A stretch of DNA of 64,000 nt from Polychytrium aggregatum (lineage: Eukaryota; Chytridiomycota; Chytridiomycetes; Polychytriales), in contig NW_026516338.1 of NCBI RefSeq assembly GCF_025602895.1, positions 46,366 through 110,365 on the forward strand, given 5' to 3'. The notes under the pieces were generated by a model. That model was not told the DNA's origin. It searched no databases and worked only from the letters and a program-made list of their open reading frames with translations. Below are positions 1 through 11,275 of the stretch, one piece after another. Every line of letters begins with the position of its first letter. The stretch's first letter is position 1. The position numbers and the translations under genes were made by a program.

Positions 1-979
1 GCCTCTTTGCAACCGTCTACTTTACCGGCACCGAGATTCCCGGATCCAAGAAGATCCACGTCCCTGTTCCGCATCCCACCATGAGGGCGGCCGGCTATGC
101 GCTCACCACCAGCTTTGGCTCGGTCTGCTACGGCTCGCTGCTGATTGCCATCATCCAGACGCTCCGATACCTTGCTCGCATGGCCGAGCGCGACGCTGCC
201 CAGGACGGCAACTGGATTCTCTGCCTTTTGATGTGCTGCATCCAGTGCATCCTGGCTTGTCTGGAGGACATCCTCAACTACTTCAACCACGTATGTGTTT
301 GCCTCTCCCTTGTAGCTGCATTCGTTTCTGATGCTGGAGCGCCAGCAACAACACGGGCATTGGCCCGTCTGCTCAGCCGTGTCCATCCTCCAGCGTTTAG
401 CAACCGCTCGCCGCTCACCTACTTTCTTGATCTTCCTCAGTACGCGTTCACCCAAGTTGCTATCTACGGAAAGAACTACTGCGAAGCTGCCAAATCCACT
501 TGGAACCTGTTTGTGGAGCGTGGCTTCGAGGCGGTGAGTGTCGCTTTGCCAGTTTTGCATCTGAATCTCCTCTCTCCCATTCCACAATATGGCTGGCTGC
601 CGCCTTGTTTGACTGCGGGTTCTTATGCGACCGGTCTTGTGTCCTCTTGCAGATCATCAACGACAACCTGGTGGACAACGTCATCAGCCTCGGCGGCCTC
701 TGTGTCGGCGTCCTGAGCGCCCTCGTTGCCTTCTTCATCGTCGACATTGACAAGACCATTCCCCAGACCACCGGCTACTACATCGCCTACTGCGTCGTTG
801 GCTTCCTCCTCGGCGCCTCGTGCTTCTACTCCATGATGAGTGTCGTCACCTCGGGTGTCTCGGCCACCTTTGTGTGCATTGCCGACGAGCCCGCGACGAT
901 GGAGAAGCTCAAGCCCGAGCTCTTTGAGAGACTGAGAGCCACCTGGCCCGACATTTCCTGGCCCATCCAGCGCGTGTGA
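1..979 (+). CDS. Choline transporter-like protein (SLC44/CTL, Pns1 family), 5' end outside window
   Basis: Polytopic plasma-membrane protein of the choline-transporter-like family; substrate unproven in fungi. Exons seen: <1-290, 441-533, 653-979 (stop TGA), with introns GTATGT..CAG and GTGAGT..CAG. The frame is already open at position 3, so earlier exons lie upstream of the window. The family block A-L-T-T-S-F-G-S-V-C-Y-G-S-L-L-I-A-I is present, followed by the short 93-bp exon YAFTQVAIYGK... and a last exon with two hydrophobic segments ending ..ELFERLRATWPDISWPIQRV. The two genes downstream have the same three 3' exons with the same phases and the same 93-bp exon, so this is the first visible copy of a tandem array. 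The C-terminal half is confident; the N-terminus cannot be judged. Confidence 0.9.
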
Positions 980-1325
980 GCGAGCCAACCGTCACCCTCG
1001 ACGCCTCCAAGTGTACCTTTTTTCTTTTCGAGTAACCCCAAAACATGTTTGAGAATATAGTTGTTTCAGAAACATAGCCGATTAGGGTTCCTTTTCTTCA
1101 GCCGGATCCGGTCGCCCCCTTGCAATCACTGTATCCGGTTCCCTCCCCCTGATCGGAGCATTTTGCCCCTTGCTGTCAACCCGCCATCGCGCCCAGTTTG
1201 GATCGCCCCCGCCCTGTCTGCCAGTCCTCGCCGGCGAGCCCATTTCCCGTCGCCCCTGCTCCTTCTTTGCTGTCATCCATCGCTTCGTGCTATTCGCTTC
1301 AGCGCGTGCGTGCGAGCCAGCCACC

Positions 1326-4300
1326 ATGTACTCCAACAACCAAAACTACCAGCCAAACAGGCCTCCGCCCAGCCAGTACCCAGATCCGTATGGTGCCGGC
1401 GGCCAGCCTCAGTATCCTCAGTCGGCTTACGCGCAGCCCGCTTATTCGTCGCATCCGCAGTACCAGCAGCAGTACCAACAGCCTCCCTATCCTGCCGGAA
1501 ACGCTCCCGTCCCTTTCCCGCAGCCTCAAGGACCCCCGCAGGCACCCTATGGCGCGCCTTACTCCCAGGCATCGCCCTCCCCGGCGACCTACTCGTACAC
1601 TACCCCCTACTCGGCTCCACCTCCCGTAGCGCAGCCCGGGTCTGAGAAGGCTGGATACCAGCAGTATGGGGGCGCAACTGGATACAACCCGTATCAAGCA
1701 CCCATGGGTGGTCCCGAGCCTCCACCTCCCATGTACCAGCCCGCAGACCTCAACCCGATGTCGAATCCAGGTGCGGTCTCGTCTCCGGCCATGGCCATCG
1801 ATTCGTCCAACGCGGCTCTCAACTCGCCCGAGCCCGTCAAGTACATCCTGCCGCCGGCCAAGCCGCCCCAGATGAACGCGACTCCGGAATATAAGGTACG
1901 CGCGCGGTCTTCATGGAGCGGATACAGAGCGGCCAGAGGGGGGGGGAAGACGAAGCAGATGCCGAGCAGGCGTTTCCTCCCCCAACACGCAACGCAGCCG
2001 AGAGGGTCCAAGATGACGAGTCGCGTCGGGTTTTGTGGTGAGGGCACCAGGGCTGCGTGAACCGAATGGCTTCCCAGCATCTTCCCCCCCTGACTCGCAG
2101 AGGTGCTCGATGGAAGCCAAGATTGGCCGCATCGTCCTCAAAAGCAGAACTGCTCACCCCCTGTTGTGCCTACGCTGCGCCATGCTGACCCGATATCCGC
2201 AGGATGTTTGGGCCACCGTCCTCTACGTCATCTGCTCTCTTGCCTACATCTACGCCATTTACAGAGGCTTTCCAGCATTCTTGTCAAACAACTCGTTTGC
2301 GCCAAGCAACTTCTACAGCAACAACTCGGGTCCGGCAACCTTGATCGCGGCCATCTATCCAATCCTCGTGTTCATTGCCTCGTCGACCCTGCTTGGGCTT
2401 TTGTGGTTCCTGTTGATGCAAAGGTACTGCGCGCAGCTTTTGTCGTCTGGGCCCTAGCATGATGTATTGGATCCTCGGATCCAAGCGTGATGTATTGGAT
2501 TCTTGGATTCAGCATGATATGTTGGGTTAGGACACGGCCTGATATGGCCGCCGACACTCGAGGAGCTCGGTACTCGCTCCGCCGCGTTCTCGCACCATTG
2601 GCTATCTGGTAGTCCACCTCGATGTCGCTGCACTTTCGCCCACCGTCGCTGACTCTTGTTCCCCACGACACTTTCTTCGCGATGCGTCCGTCCAAGTTAC
2701 CCGCGCCAAATGATCAAGCTCTCGTACTGGTCCTGGTGTGGCTTGGCGATCGTGGCCGGGGTCTTGTTCCTGATTGGCGGCTCGATTGCCCCCGGCGTTA
2801 TCTTTATCGTGTTTGGTCTCCTGTATGCCTGGGCATACGTGGCGATTCGATCCAAGATCCCGTTTGCCTCGGTCATGTACGTTTTGCACTGCGGGTCAGA
2901 GAGGGCAGGCTGCCTGCCAGGCATACTTGTTTCTTGCGCGCTGGATGGGTCGGGATTGATGGCTGCACCGAGTCTGGACGAGGTTGCCTGCATTCTTGCT
3001 TTGATTCGGTCGAGACCAGCGCACCGTCCGCTGAACGGACGGATGAGTCTGCAGCGATACTGACGTCATGGCCACTGACACTGATGCTGCTGCTGCTCCT
3101 TCCGTTGCGCCAACCCGAAGGCTGGAACTGGCCGCCAGTATCACACGACAGTTCCCAGCCATGATCTTCTCTGGCTTTGTTGGCATGATCATCAGCATCA
3201 TCTACCAAATCGTGTGGTTCATCACCCTCTATGGGCTGATCATCCTCATTCTCCAGAACTACCCTCCCATCACCCAGCCTGACGGAACCCAAGTCATGAA
3301 CCCACATGCCACAGGCTACATGATCGCTTCCTTTGTCACGCTTTGTAAGTACAGCCGCACCAACGCTCCCAAGTCGCAACAGAGATCGCTCACTCCGCCA
3401 TTCTGCTCGATTTTGTCCTCTCCCCCAAACATCGACAGTGTTTATGCTCTTCTGGACGCACGAGATCATCAAAAACACTATTCATGTCACCTGTGCTGGC
3501 CTCTACGCAACGGTGTACTTCACCGGCACTCAAGAGGGCGACTCGCTTCGCTTCATCGTTCCCGTCACCAACCCCACGGCCAAGGCTGCTCGTCGAGCCC
3601 TGACCACCAGTTTCGGATCCATTTGCTTCGGCTCGCTCCTGATTGCCATCCTGGATCTACTCCGCTATCTCGCACGATCTTCGAAGAGCGGCGCCGCACG
3701 GGACGGCAACTTTATGCTGATGCTGATCTGCTGCTGTCTTGAGTGTCTGCTCACCTGCATTCGAGACATTCTGGAGTATTTCAACCTGGTAAGTGACACG
3801 TGTATCCCCGCTCCTTGCGTGCGTGCACATGTTGTGGATAGAGGGAGTAAGGAGTGTGGCGAGTTGCAGCGATTTTTTTTGATTCGGGCTCAGTGCGCTT
3901 GCTTCGGATGCAACACGACGAAGTAGAGTGGAACTAGATTGGGCAGCATGAGCTTGGACTGGGCCGATGGAATTTGACGGCTCGACAGGGTTTTCTTCCA
4001 GCTGGCCGAGCGACTAACGATGCCATTCACAGTACGCCTTTACCCAAGTCGCCATGTATGGCAAGGACTACTGCGATGCTGGAAAGTCGACGATGGCTTT
4101 GATCAAGGACCGCGGACTCCAGGCGGTGAGTGACCAGAGCAGCGACAGAGAGTCAGTCGGTGATACTAGATTGCATTTTACCATCACCTGCATCAATTGG
4201 ACTTGGTATTGCTGCATGGTGCTGACTCTGGCGATCCTCACGGGCGATTGTATTCTCCACCCGCGGGCTCAGGTCATCAACGACAACCTGATTCACAACG

Positions 4301-4611
4301 TCATCACCATCGGCGGCGTCATCGTCGGCCTCATCGGCGCTGCCCTGGGCTTCTTGATCATCTACTTGGACGGCAACGACTTTGCCTACAACAGCTCCAC
4401 GATCGCAACGTACTGCGTCCTTGGTTTCGTCGTCAACATCAACTGCTTCTACGTGATGATGAGCGTGATCATCTCGGGTGTAGCCACCACCTTTGTGTGT
4501 ATTGCCGAGGATCCGGGCACGATGCAGCGCCTGAAGCCTGAACTGTTCGAGCGCATGGCAGAGTCGTGGCCCGGCATCAACTGGGGCATTCATCAGCCTG
4601 TTTCGATGTGA
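1326..4611 (+). CDS. Choline transporter-like protein (SLC44/CTL, Pns1 family), complete, 658 aa
   Basis: Exons 1326-1895, 2203-2423, 2697-2876, 3121-3344, 3439-3788, 4033-4125, 4273-4611; the joined frame is open through 659 codons. The start ATG has a CCACC context. Residues 1-190 are a cytosolic Pro/Tyr/Gln-rich tail, typical of fungal Pns1 proteins. The rest is a membrane domain beginning DVWATVLYVICSLAY, with the SLC44 signature ALTTSFGSICFGSLLIAI in exon 5. The expected role is a plasma-membrane transporter of choline or a related amine, by family only. It lies between two paralogues on the same strand; intergenic gaps of 346 and about 1438 bp argue for separate promoters. Intron 3 ends with a plain GAAG acceptor, chosen because it restores the phase seen in the paralogues. 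Confidence 0.9.
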
Positions 4612-6049
4612 ACGAGGGCAAGCTGGCACATTGGGACAGCAGAGTTGGCGACCAAGGGCAAGGACAAGGATAAGCTCAAGGTCAGGGCCGTGCATAGGAC
4701 CGAGGTCGAGGATACGAGCGAGATCAGGGTCCAATGAGATGTTTGCTTTGGCGGTATCCCACAGTTTGTGAGGATTTCATCGATACAATGGATAGAGGGC
4801 GAGTGGTTCATGTGTCTGCTGTGGAAGTGGCACTTGGTTTGTGGGTGTGTGTTGGGTATCTGCTGGAGTTTGTCGATCGAGCAGCAATGTGTGTTTTGTG
4901 GACTGGACTCGACTCGATTTCCAGTTTCGCTTCTCTTTCTAGTTCAACCTCTTCCTCCACCAGGCCTCTGTTTTCAGGCTATGGTGCATTCGTGTTGTTG
5001 GCATTCTTTGGTAAAGCAATACAGCGGAACAGGACAATGCTCGTTTGCGTTCCTTTGCGTGGTAGCCACTGCCTGTTGCTGATTGTGAGCACCGTCATGT
5101 GATAGAGCAGACCATTTGGACGGCTCCGTGCTTTCTCGCCAGCCAGCTATTCTGGTTGAGCGATTCACTTGCTGTGCGTTCGATCGTTGGTCGTTTATGG
5201 AGATTGATGGATGTGCATTCGGAACTAGAAAAGATGGCATGTCATTATCCGGCGTGGTCTTGAGTACTACAGAATAGCAGAATGCACCGAAATGCAAGGC
5301 ATCGGCAACCATCGCTTGAAAGCATTCTATCTTGAAGCAGAGCGCACCACCCGTAGCGCCGTTGCTTCCCTGAGTTTCATCTCTGAGAAGGCTGTAGCCT
5401 GACTCATACCCAAAGCCGACCTGCCGTCATCAGTTGCTCGCGCAGCAATCGACCGTATCTGATCCGGTCGAGACAGCACTCCGCCGGCTTCCGATGGAGC
5501 TAGTTGCAGGGTGTAGACGAAGCGAACTACTGAGTGGCCAACTGACTGAGGCCTTGGCTGACGGAGTGCAGTCATCTGGCTCCAAATCAGTTCCATGCAC
5601 ATCGGCTCTCCAAGCATGGAGACAAGACAATGAGAATGGGGCAGCAGATGCACATGTGCATCATCCAATCACTCGCTCGCCTCCAATACGATATGTCAAG
5701 CGAGTTTCTGTTGTCAAAGTGACTCGGCGAGTGCCAGCCCTTCGAGTATGCCCTCGGACACTCTGATCAAGCACAGCAAAGTAGCCGACCAGTCATAGGT
5801 CGCTGGAATGTCTAGAAAACACACATTTGCGTGTTTCGTCGGCGGCAGGATCCGACAAAAGCTGTACCTGCAATACAGAGTAACTCGGAACTGCGGCCGG
5901 CCCAGTCCCTCAAAAAGCGAGGCCGAGGTCAAGCTGGGCGGTGGACAGGAGAGCTTCATCCGCTTGGGAGTGCGCACCGGATCTTTGCTATCCAAGCCAT
6001 CGACTCGAAACGGTATCTTCATCAACCAGAGCACAACCGTCACAGACAA
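4612..6049. other. Intergenic, no gene seen
   Basis: About 1.4 kb between two tandem transporter genes. Open frames here are short, lack membrane or domain signatures and overlap on both strands. The first part is the 3' flank of the upstream gene; the promoter of the next gene must lie before 6050. I see no RNA gene or repeat array. Confidence 0.6.
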
Positions 6050-8625
6050 ATGTCGTTCCACAAGCTCAAGGACGAGTCGCCATTCGGCTATGTCGGTCAA
6101 GGCGGGCCTGGGATCGCCGGTGGTGGTGGAGGGCTACCGGACGGTACGGCAGCGGCAAGTCGAGTGCCCGTCATCAACACCAGTCCAAAGTACCAGGTGA
6201 TTCCCCATATACTTTGAATGATTTGCAGAACCGATCGCTCCCGAGATGGCCGAGTGGCTCCCACGACGGCTCAGGGGCCTGAAACGGGCGGTGAGAGAAA
6301 GAGAGAGCGAAGTGTGGGAATCGGCTGGTCCAGATGCTCCGCTAACACCGCTCGACACTCCACCCTGCAGGATGTCTGGGCGGCGGTGGTTTACGCCGTA
6401 ACCTTCGCCGGCTTTGTTGTCATGGCAGCCGTTTCTATTCCTTCCAACGTTCGCCATGCCTCCTTCAATACCACCAGCGATCCCAGCCCACCAATTGATC
6501 TGGCTGCCATCGCCATCGCCTTTGTGGTGCTGCTCGCCATCAGCATTGTCTTTACAATCTTCTGGCTCTGGCTGGTCAATAGGTGGGTTCGCTGCTCTCT
6601 TGGGCCCGTGCCCAGGAGGTTGAACTGTGAATTTGATTGTACAGCGGAGTCAAGATGGCCCGCTTGCATCGCTGCCGGTGAGTGATGTGGTGCCGGTGGC
6701 TGATCCTCTCGATGCCGTCGTCCCAGATACACCATCCAGATGATCAAGGCGGCCTTTTGGTTCCCCGTGGCGATGATGGCGCTTATGGCGCTGGCTCTGT
6801 TCCTTTCTCATCAACCCGGGCTGGGCGGCCTCGCCATTACCTTGGTGGTTCTGGACGGCATCATGGTGATCTGGGTCTTTTTCGCACTGCGGGGAAACAA
6901 AATCCCTGTCACGGCTGCCATGTAAGCCCCGGCATTGGAGTGGTACTGGTGGACGACAGGTGCCGGACAGTTGGCTGATTGTGTGTTTCCATGACTGCGT
7001 AACCCTATTATCGACGGCCGTGACTAATTTTTCCATTGCCTTGGTGTGGCTGCCATATCCAACCCTTGCGACAGTCTCAAGTCGAGCACCAGGATCGTCA
7101 AGCAGTTCCCCAGCGTGGTCGCTGTGTCAATCGTCGGCACTGCAGTGGCCTTGGCCTTTGGCGTCGTCTGGGTGCTGACCATGGCTGGATTTGTGACAAT
7201 GATCGAAGACAATGCAGCCCTCTCCGCCAGCGCTCGAAACACCTACTTTTCGCTGCTGGTGCTGCTCCTGGGTAAGATCAAGGCTGGGCGAGAGAAACGC
7301 GATGAGACTTCTTCCGGGACTTGCGCGAATGCGGACATGGCCGCCCGTTCATCCGACTTTGTGTTTGGCAATTTGCGAAAGCATCTGGGGATGCCACTGC
7401 TATTTCCACCGACGCTGTGCTTGGCTTCAGTACTTTGCACCAGGCTGCTTCGGCCGTGGCTGCTATTGCGTATGCTGCTGCTGCTGCTGCTGCTGCTGAT
7501 CTTTGCGAATTTCCACGCTCGATCTAGTGTTCATCTACTACTGGACCTCCCAGGTCATCAACAACGTGGTGCATGTAACCTGCGCCGGGCTCTTTGCCAC
7601 GGTGTATTTTATGGGCGTGGCTGCCCCCGGAGTTCCCAACATTGTCCTGGCCGTGCCCAACCCAACTTGGAAGGCCGCCAAGCGGGCCATGACCACGAGC
7701 TTTGGGTCGATCTGCTTTGGGTCGCTCTTGATTGCGCTCATGCAGTTGCTGCGATATATGATCAACAATGCCAAGGATGCGGTCAGTCGGTCGGATGCCG
7801 GGGTTGGCGCTTGGTTCATACTGTGCTGCCTGGACTGCATCCTGAAGGTCATGGAGGATCTCATGAACTACTTTAACCGCGTGAGTAGTCGCTAACTGGG
7901 ATGCCGTGGTGGGGGTCTCGCTACGGGTGAAGGGCTATGGTTCGATGGACATGTTGAGTGCATCGCACAGTCGCTCACGATACAGCAGTATGCCTTCACC
8001 GAGATCGCCATCTACGGCAAGAGCTATCTTGAAGCAGGAAAGTCAACCTGGCAGCTCTTCAAGCAGCGTGGACTCGAAGTGGTGAGTGCCAGTAGTCGAT
8101 CGGGCTTGACAACACCTCGTCCAGTTCCGGCGAGCGAGGACCCAGGAGCGAGAGGCACAGTCCCAGATGCTGACTGTGCGGGCCTGTTGCCGTATCTAAT
8201 CGCATCCGACGACATCGCACCCAACGACATCGCATTCTTCCTCTGCCACCGCCCAGCTTATCAACGACTGCTTGGTCGACATGACGATGAGCATGGGCGG
8301 CTTCTTCATGGCGCTGCTCGGAGGTGCGGCGGGATACATCATTGGCAAAGTCAGTCCCAGCCTTGCCAACACACCTGCAGCCGTTGGCCTGTGCGTGGCG
8401 CTCGGGGTCGTCACCTGCATCTACAGCTACAACTCCGTGACGATGGTCTTGAGCAGCGGATCCAGTGCCACCCTGGTCTGCATTGCCGAGGACCCGCAGA
8501 CCCTCGAGGCCATGCAGCCGGAGCTCTTTGCGACCCTGAAGCAGGTCTGGCCAGACATGGACTGGCGTGTCGACCCGACTCCCCCGCCAATGTCGATGCC
8601 GGGGACGGTTGTGATGTATGTCTGA
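6050..8625 (+). CDS. Choline transporter-like protein (SLC44/CTL, Pns1 family), complete, 521 aa
   Basis: Exons 6050-6196, 6371-6582, 6727-6921, 7075-7271, 7528-7880, 7989-8081, 8257-8625; the joined length is 522 codons with no internal stop. The N-terminal tail is short (49 aa, Gly-rich) compared with the 190-aa tail of its neighbour. Exon 5 carries AMTTSFGSICFGSLLIAL, and the 93-bp exon YAFTEIAIYGK is kept. Every intron sits at the same place and phase as in the upstream paralogue (0, 2, 2, 1, 0, 0), so the two arose by duplication after the introns were in place. Sequence divergence between them is large, so the duplication is not recent. Membrane location is from hydrophobic segments; choline or related substrate is family knowledge only. 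Confidence 0.9.
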
Positions 8626-10122
8626 GGGAGATTGCCGCTCATCGATTTACGGAAGCAGGAGCCACTGGTGTTGTCAAGACCATGTGCGTCAATGTGCTGG
8701 TTCGGACCGAGGAGGAGTGGTGGTAATCCGGCGGCGGGTGGAGCGCGGATGCAGAAGAAAGGCTTGGTTTATGTCGTGAATGCAGGAGATCGTTCAGCAG
8801 GTTGCTCGGAAGGCCCGGACTGGCTTTCTCTTTGTTGCGAGGCTTCTTCCAGCATCGAAATACATGTTACTTCAAGTTTGTAACGCGCCGTGTCCCCTGA
8901 AAGCCGAGTCTCGCGTGCGATGGCTGTGGACAGATGGGCATTTGCTTGTGGTTGTGCTTGAGCTGCTGTCCGGCACGGCCGCATATCGGCTTTGGCCCGA
9001 CCATGAATCGCCCAGCGTCTGTCACCCACGACTGCAGTGCAGGCTCATGAATAGGCAAATGCACTGCGTCCACTGCGTCCACTGCATCTGCTGCATCCAC
9101 GACACACGCTGGACCCGGCAGTCGACATTGAAAAGCTGCTCTGCGATCTCCAGATCCCAGTTTCGACTCTTGGCTGGCCTCCAGCTGGCCAGTAGCAGCC
9201 ACATTCTGGCCAGTTCCAGCCACATCGTGGCCAGGGCCGGCCGCAGTGTGGCTGTCCGCGAGTAGGCTGGTTTTTCTTGCGACGCGCAGTCACGTGGCGT
9301 TCTGTGTCAGCAGCCACACAGGGGCAGCAACAACGTACACTAAGAGAGGCCACAGCCAGCAGCCATTTGCTTTCTTCCCTCTTGACTTTTCCTGTGGCCG
9401 ACAAGCATTATTGGTTAGTGGGCGCTGCTGTGTGGACGAAACGCACCCAGAGACCGCGATACGACGACGGAACATATACGGCGCAAGACAGGCAGGATAT
9501 GACAGATGGATGGATGGATGGATGGATGGATGGATGGATGGATGGATGGATGGATGAACGAACCGATGGACGGATGGATGGATGGATGATACGGACTCGA
9601 CCGACCTCTCGGAATGGACTTGTGGCCCCCCTATCAAGAGCGAATGCCGGCACTTCTCCTCCGGGCCGTCACCGCCGAAGCCTTTGACGACACCACCGGC
9701 GGGGAATCTTTCGCGCCATTGGACATGCAGCGCCGTGGCTTGTGGCCCCATCCCCAGCGATCGAGTCGAGTCGAGTTGGTCGACAACATCCTCCGGCACA
9801 GACAGTATTCATCGCTCCATCTCGATCGGCTCTGCAGCGACCGGATTCCGTTACGATGAGCGATCCATGCTGTCCGTCACCGGAAGGCTCCACCGCAACA
9901 AATCCACATCTCGTCGGCCATCGTTCGGCTCTGTCTCGACACCCTCCGATCCGTCGTCTGCGAATCCTGCCTGTCTGCCCGAACCTGCTGGATCGAGCCT
10001 GCTTTCCTGCAACAGCGGTCGCCGCTCGAGCGACGATCGTATCACACGCAGCCGTGTTCAATGTGGCTAACGTTGGAATGCGTGTGCTCTTGCGTGCAGG
10101 CTGGAAACCCTAGTAGTTCAAA
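8626..10122. other. Intergenic with minisatellite, no gene seen
   Basis: About 1.5 kb between the transporter array and RPL9. It holds a GGAT minisatellite near 9507-9592 and loose direct repeats of a GGCCAGT/CAGCCACAT motif near 9178-9240. The open frames crossing the minisatellite translate to Trp-Met-Asp-Gly or His-Pro-Ser-Ile repeats and are not genes. The last few hundred bases should hold the RPL9 promoter. Confidence 0.6.
9507..9592. repeat. (GGAT)n minisatellite
   Basis: Tandem GGAT tetramers interrupted once by a short GAACGAACC segment. The same tetramer recurs in RACK1 intron 2 (about 40101-40153). Confidence 0.95.
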
Positions 10123-11275
10123 ATGAAGTTCATTTCTCAAGAACAGGACATCACCATCCCCGAGGGTGGTCAGTATCCGGCGTCGCTCGCTTCGACCTGT
10201 GCCGCAGCCGATTGATCCACCGACCATCGACGAAACTAACTGCCGCTTTCGACGCTCCACTCCCAACAGTTAAGCTCGACGTCAAGGCTCGCGCCGTCCG
10301 CGTTAAGGGCCCCCGCGGCGCTCTCCAGAAGGAGTTCAAGCACGTGAACATGGAGATCACCCGCCCCACCGCCAACACCATCAACGTCAAGGTCTGGCAC
10401 GGTGCCCGCAAGCACGTTGCCTGCATCCGCACTATCTGCTCTCACATCGAGAACATGATCACTGGTGTCACCAAGGTAGGATTGATACGGAGCACGGCCA
10501 GTGGCAGTCGGCCGACACTGCGAGGGAGCTAGCAAGAGTGGTTGTTGCGCTGCAGACTGCTGATGCTGACTTTGCCTCGGGTGAATGGCACAGGGCTTCG
10601 AGTACAAGATGCGCTTCGTCTATGCCCATTTCCCCATCAACGTCAACATTGCTGACAGCAGCAAGACTGTTGAGATCCGCAACTTCCTGGGCGAGAAGAT
10701 TGTCCGCCGCATCGCCATGCGTGATGGTGTTACCGTCACTCTGTCCACCGCCCAGAAGGATGAGATCGTCCTCGTCGGAAACGACATCCAGAACGTCTCC
10801 CAGTCTGGTGAGTAGCGAGCGAGGGGTCGATGGCTGGCTCGGGGCGGGTGTGATGGCTCGCAGCCAGGCTCAGTCGGGGAACCCGTTCCCAAATGATCTG
10901 GTATGTAGTTTGGTCGAGTGAATAGGGGCTTTGCTGACCACACGGATGTATCCTTTATGCTGTGCAGCCGCCGATATCCACACCTCCGTTCTCGTCAAGA
11001 ACAAGGATATCCGTAAGTTCCTGGACGGTCTCTACGTCTCTGAGAAGGTAAGGATGATGTGAGCCAAGCTGCTGGTGTTGCGGAAGCGCGACTCGATCAT
11101 GCAGGCGACTGACGCGGCGAGTGTCGACGAAGCATGGTCATCGTCTGGACGGCCATGATGTTGTGCCAGTGCACTGCTTGGTGAGAGAGGGGCATCGGTG
11201 GCGGCAAATGCATCGTTGAGCTCATCCAAACACACTCGCCACCCTCCACCGCAGGGCAACGTTGTCAAGGAGTAA
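10123..11275 (+). CDS. RPL9: 60S ribosomal protein L9 (uL6)
   Basis: Exons 10123-10168, 10270-10475, 10594-10807, 10968-11047, 11255-11275 encode 188 aa, the usual eukaryotic uL6 length (about 190). The protein begins [15 protein letters not shown], continues [17 protein letters not shown] and ends in a six-residue last exon GNVVKE. uL6 is a cytosolic large-subunit protein near the sarcin-ricin loop and GTPase centre. Four short introns, with a tiny first coding exon just after the start, are common in fungal ribosomal-protein genes. Codon use is strongly biased to C-ending codons, as expected for high expression. Splice sites are GT-AG throughout and phases close exactly. Confidence 0.97.

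Noticed and set aside
9290-9799. Frame with repeated His-Pro-Ser-Ile
   Set aside because: Translation of the GGAT minisatellite, not a protein.
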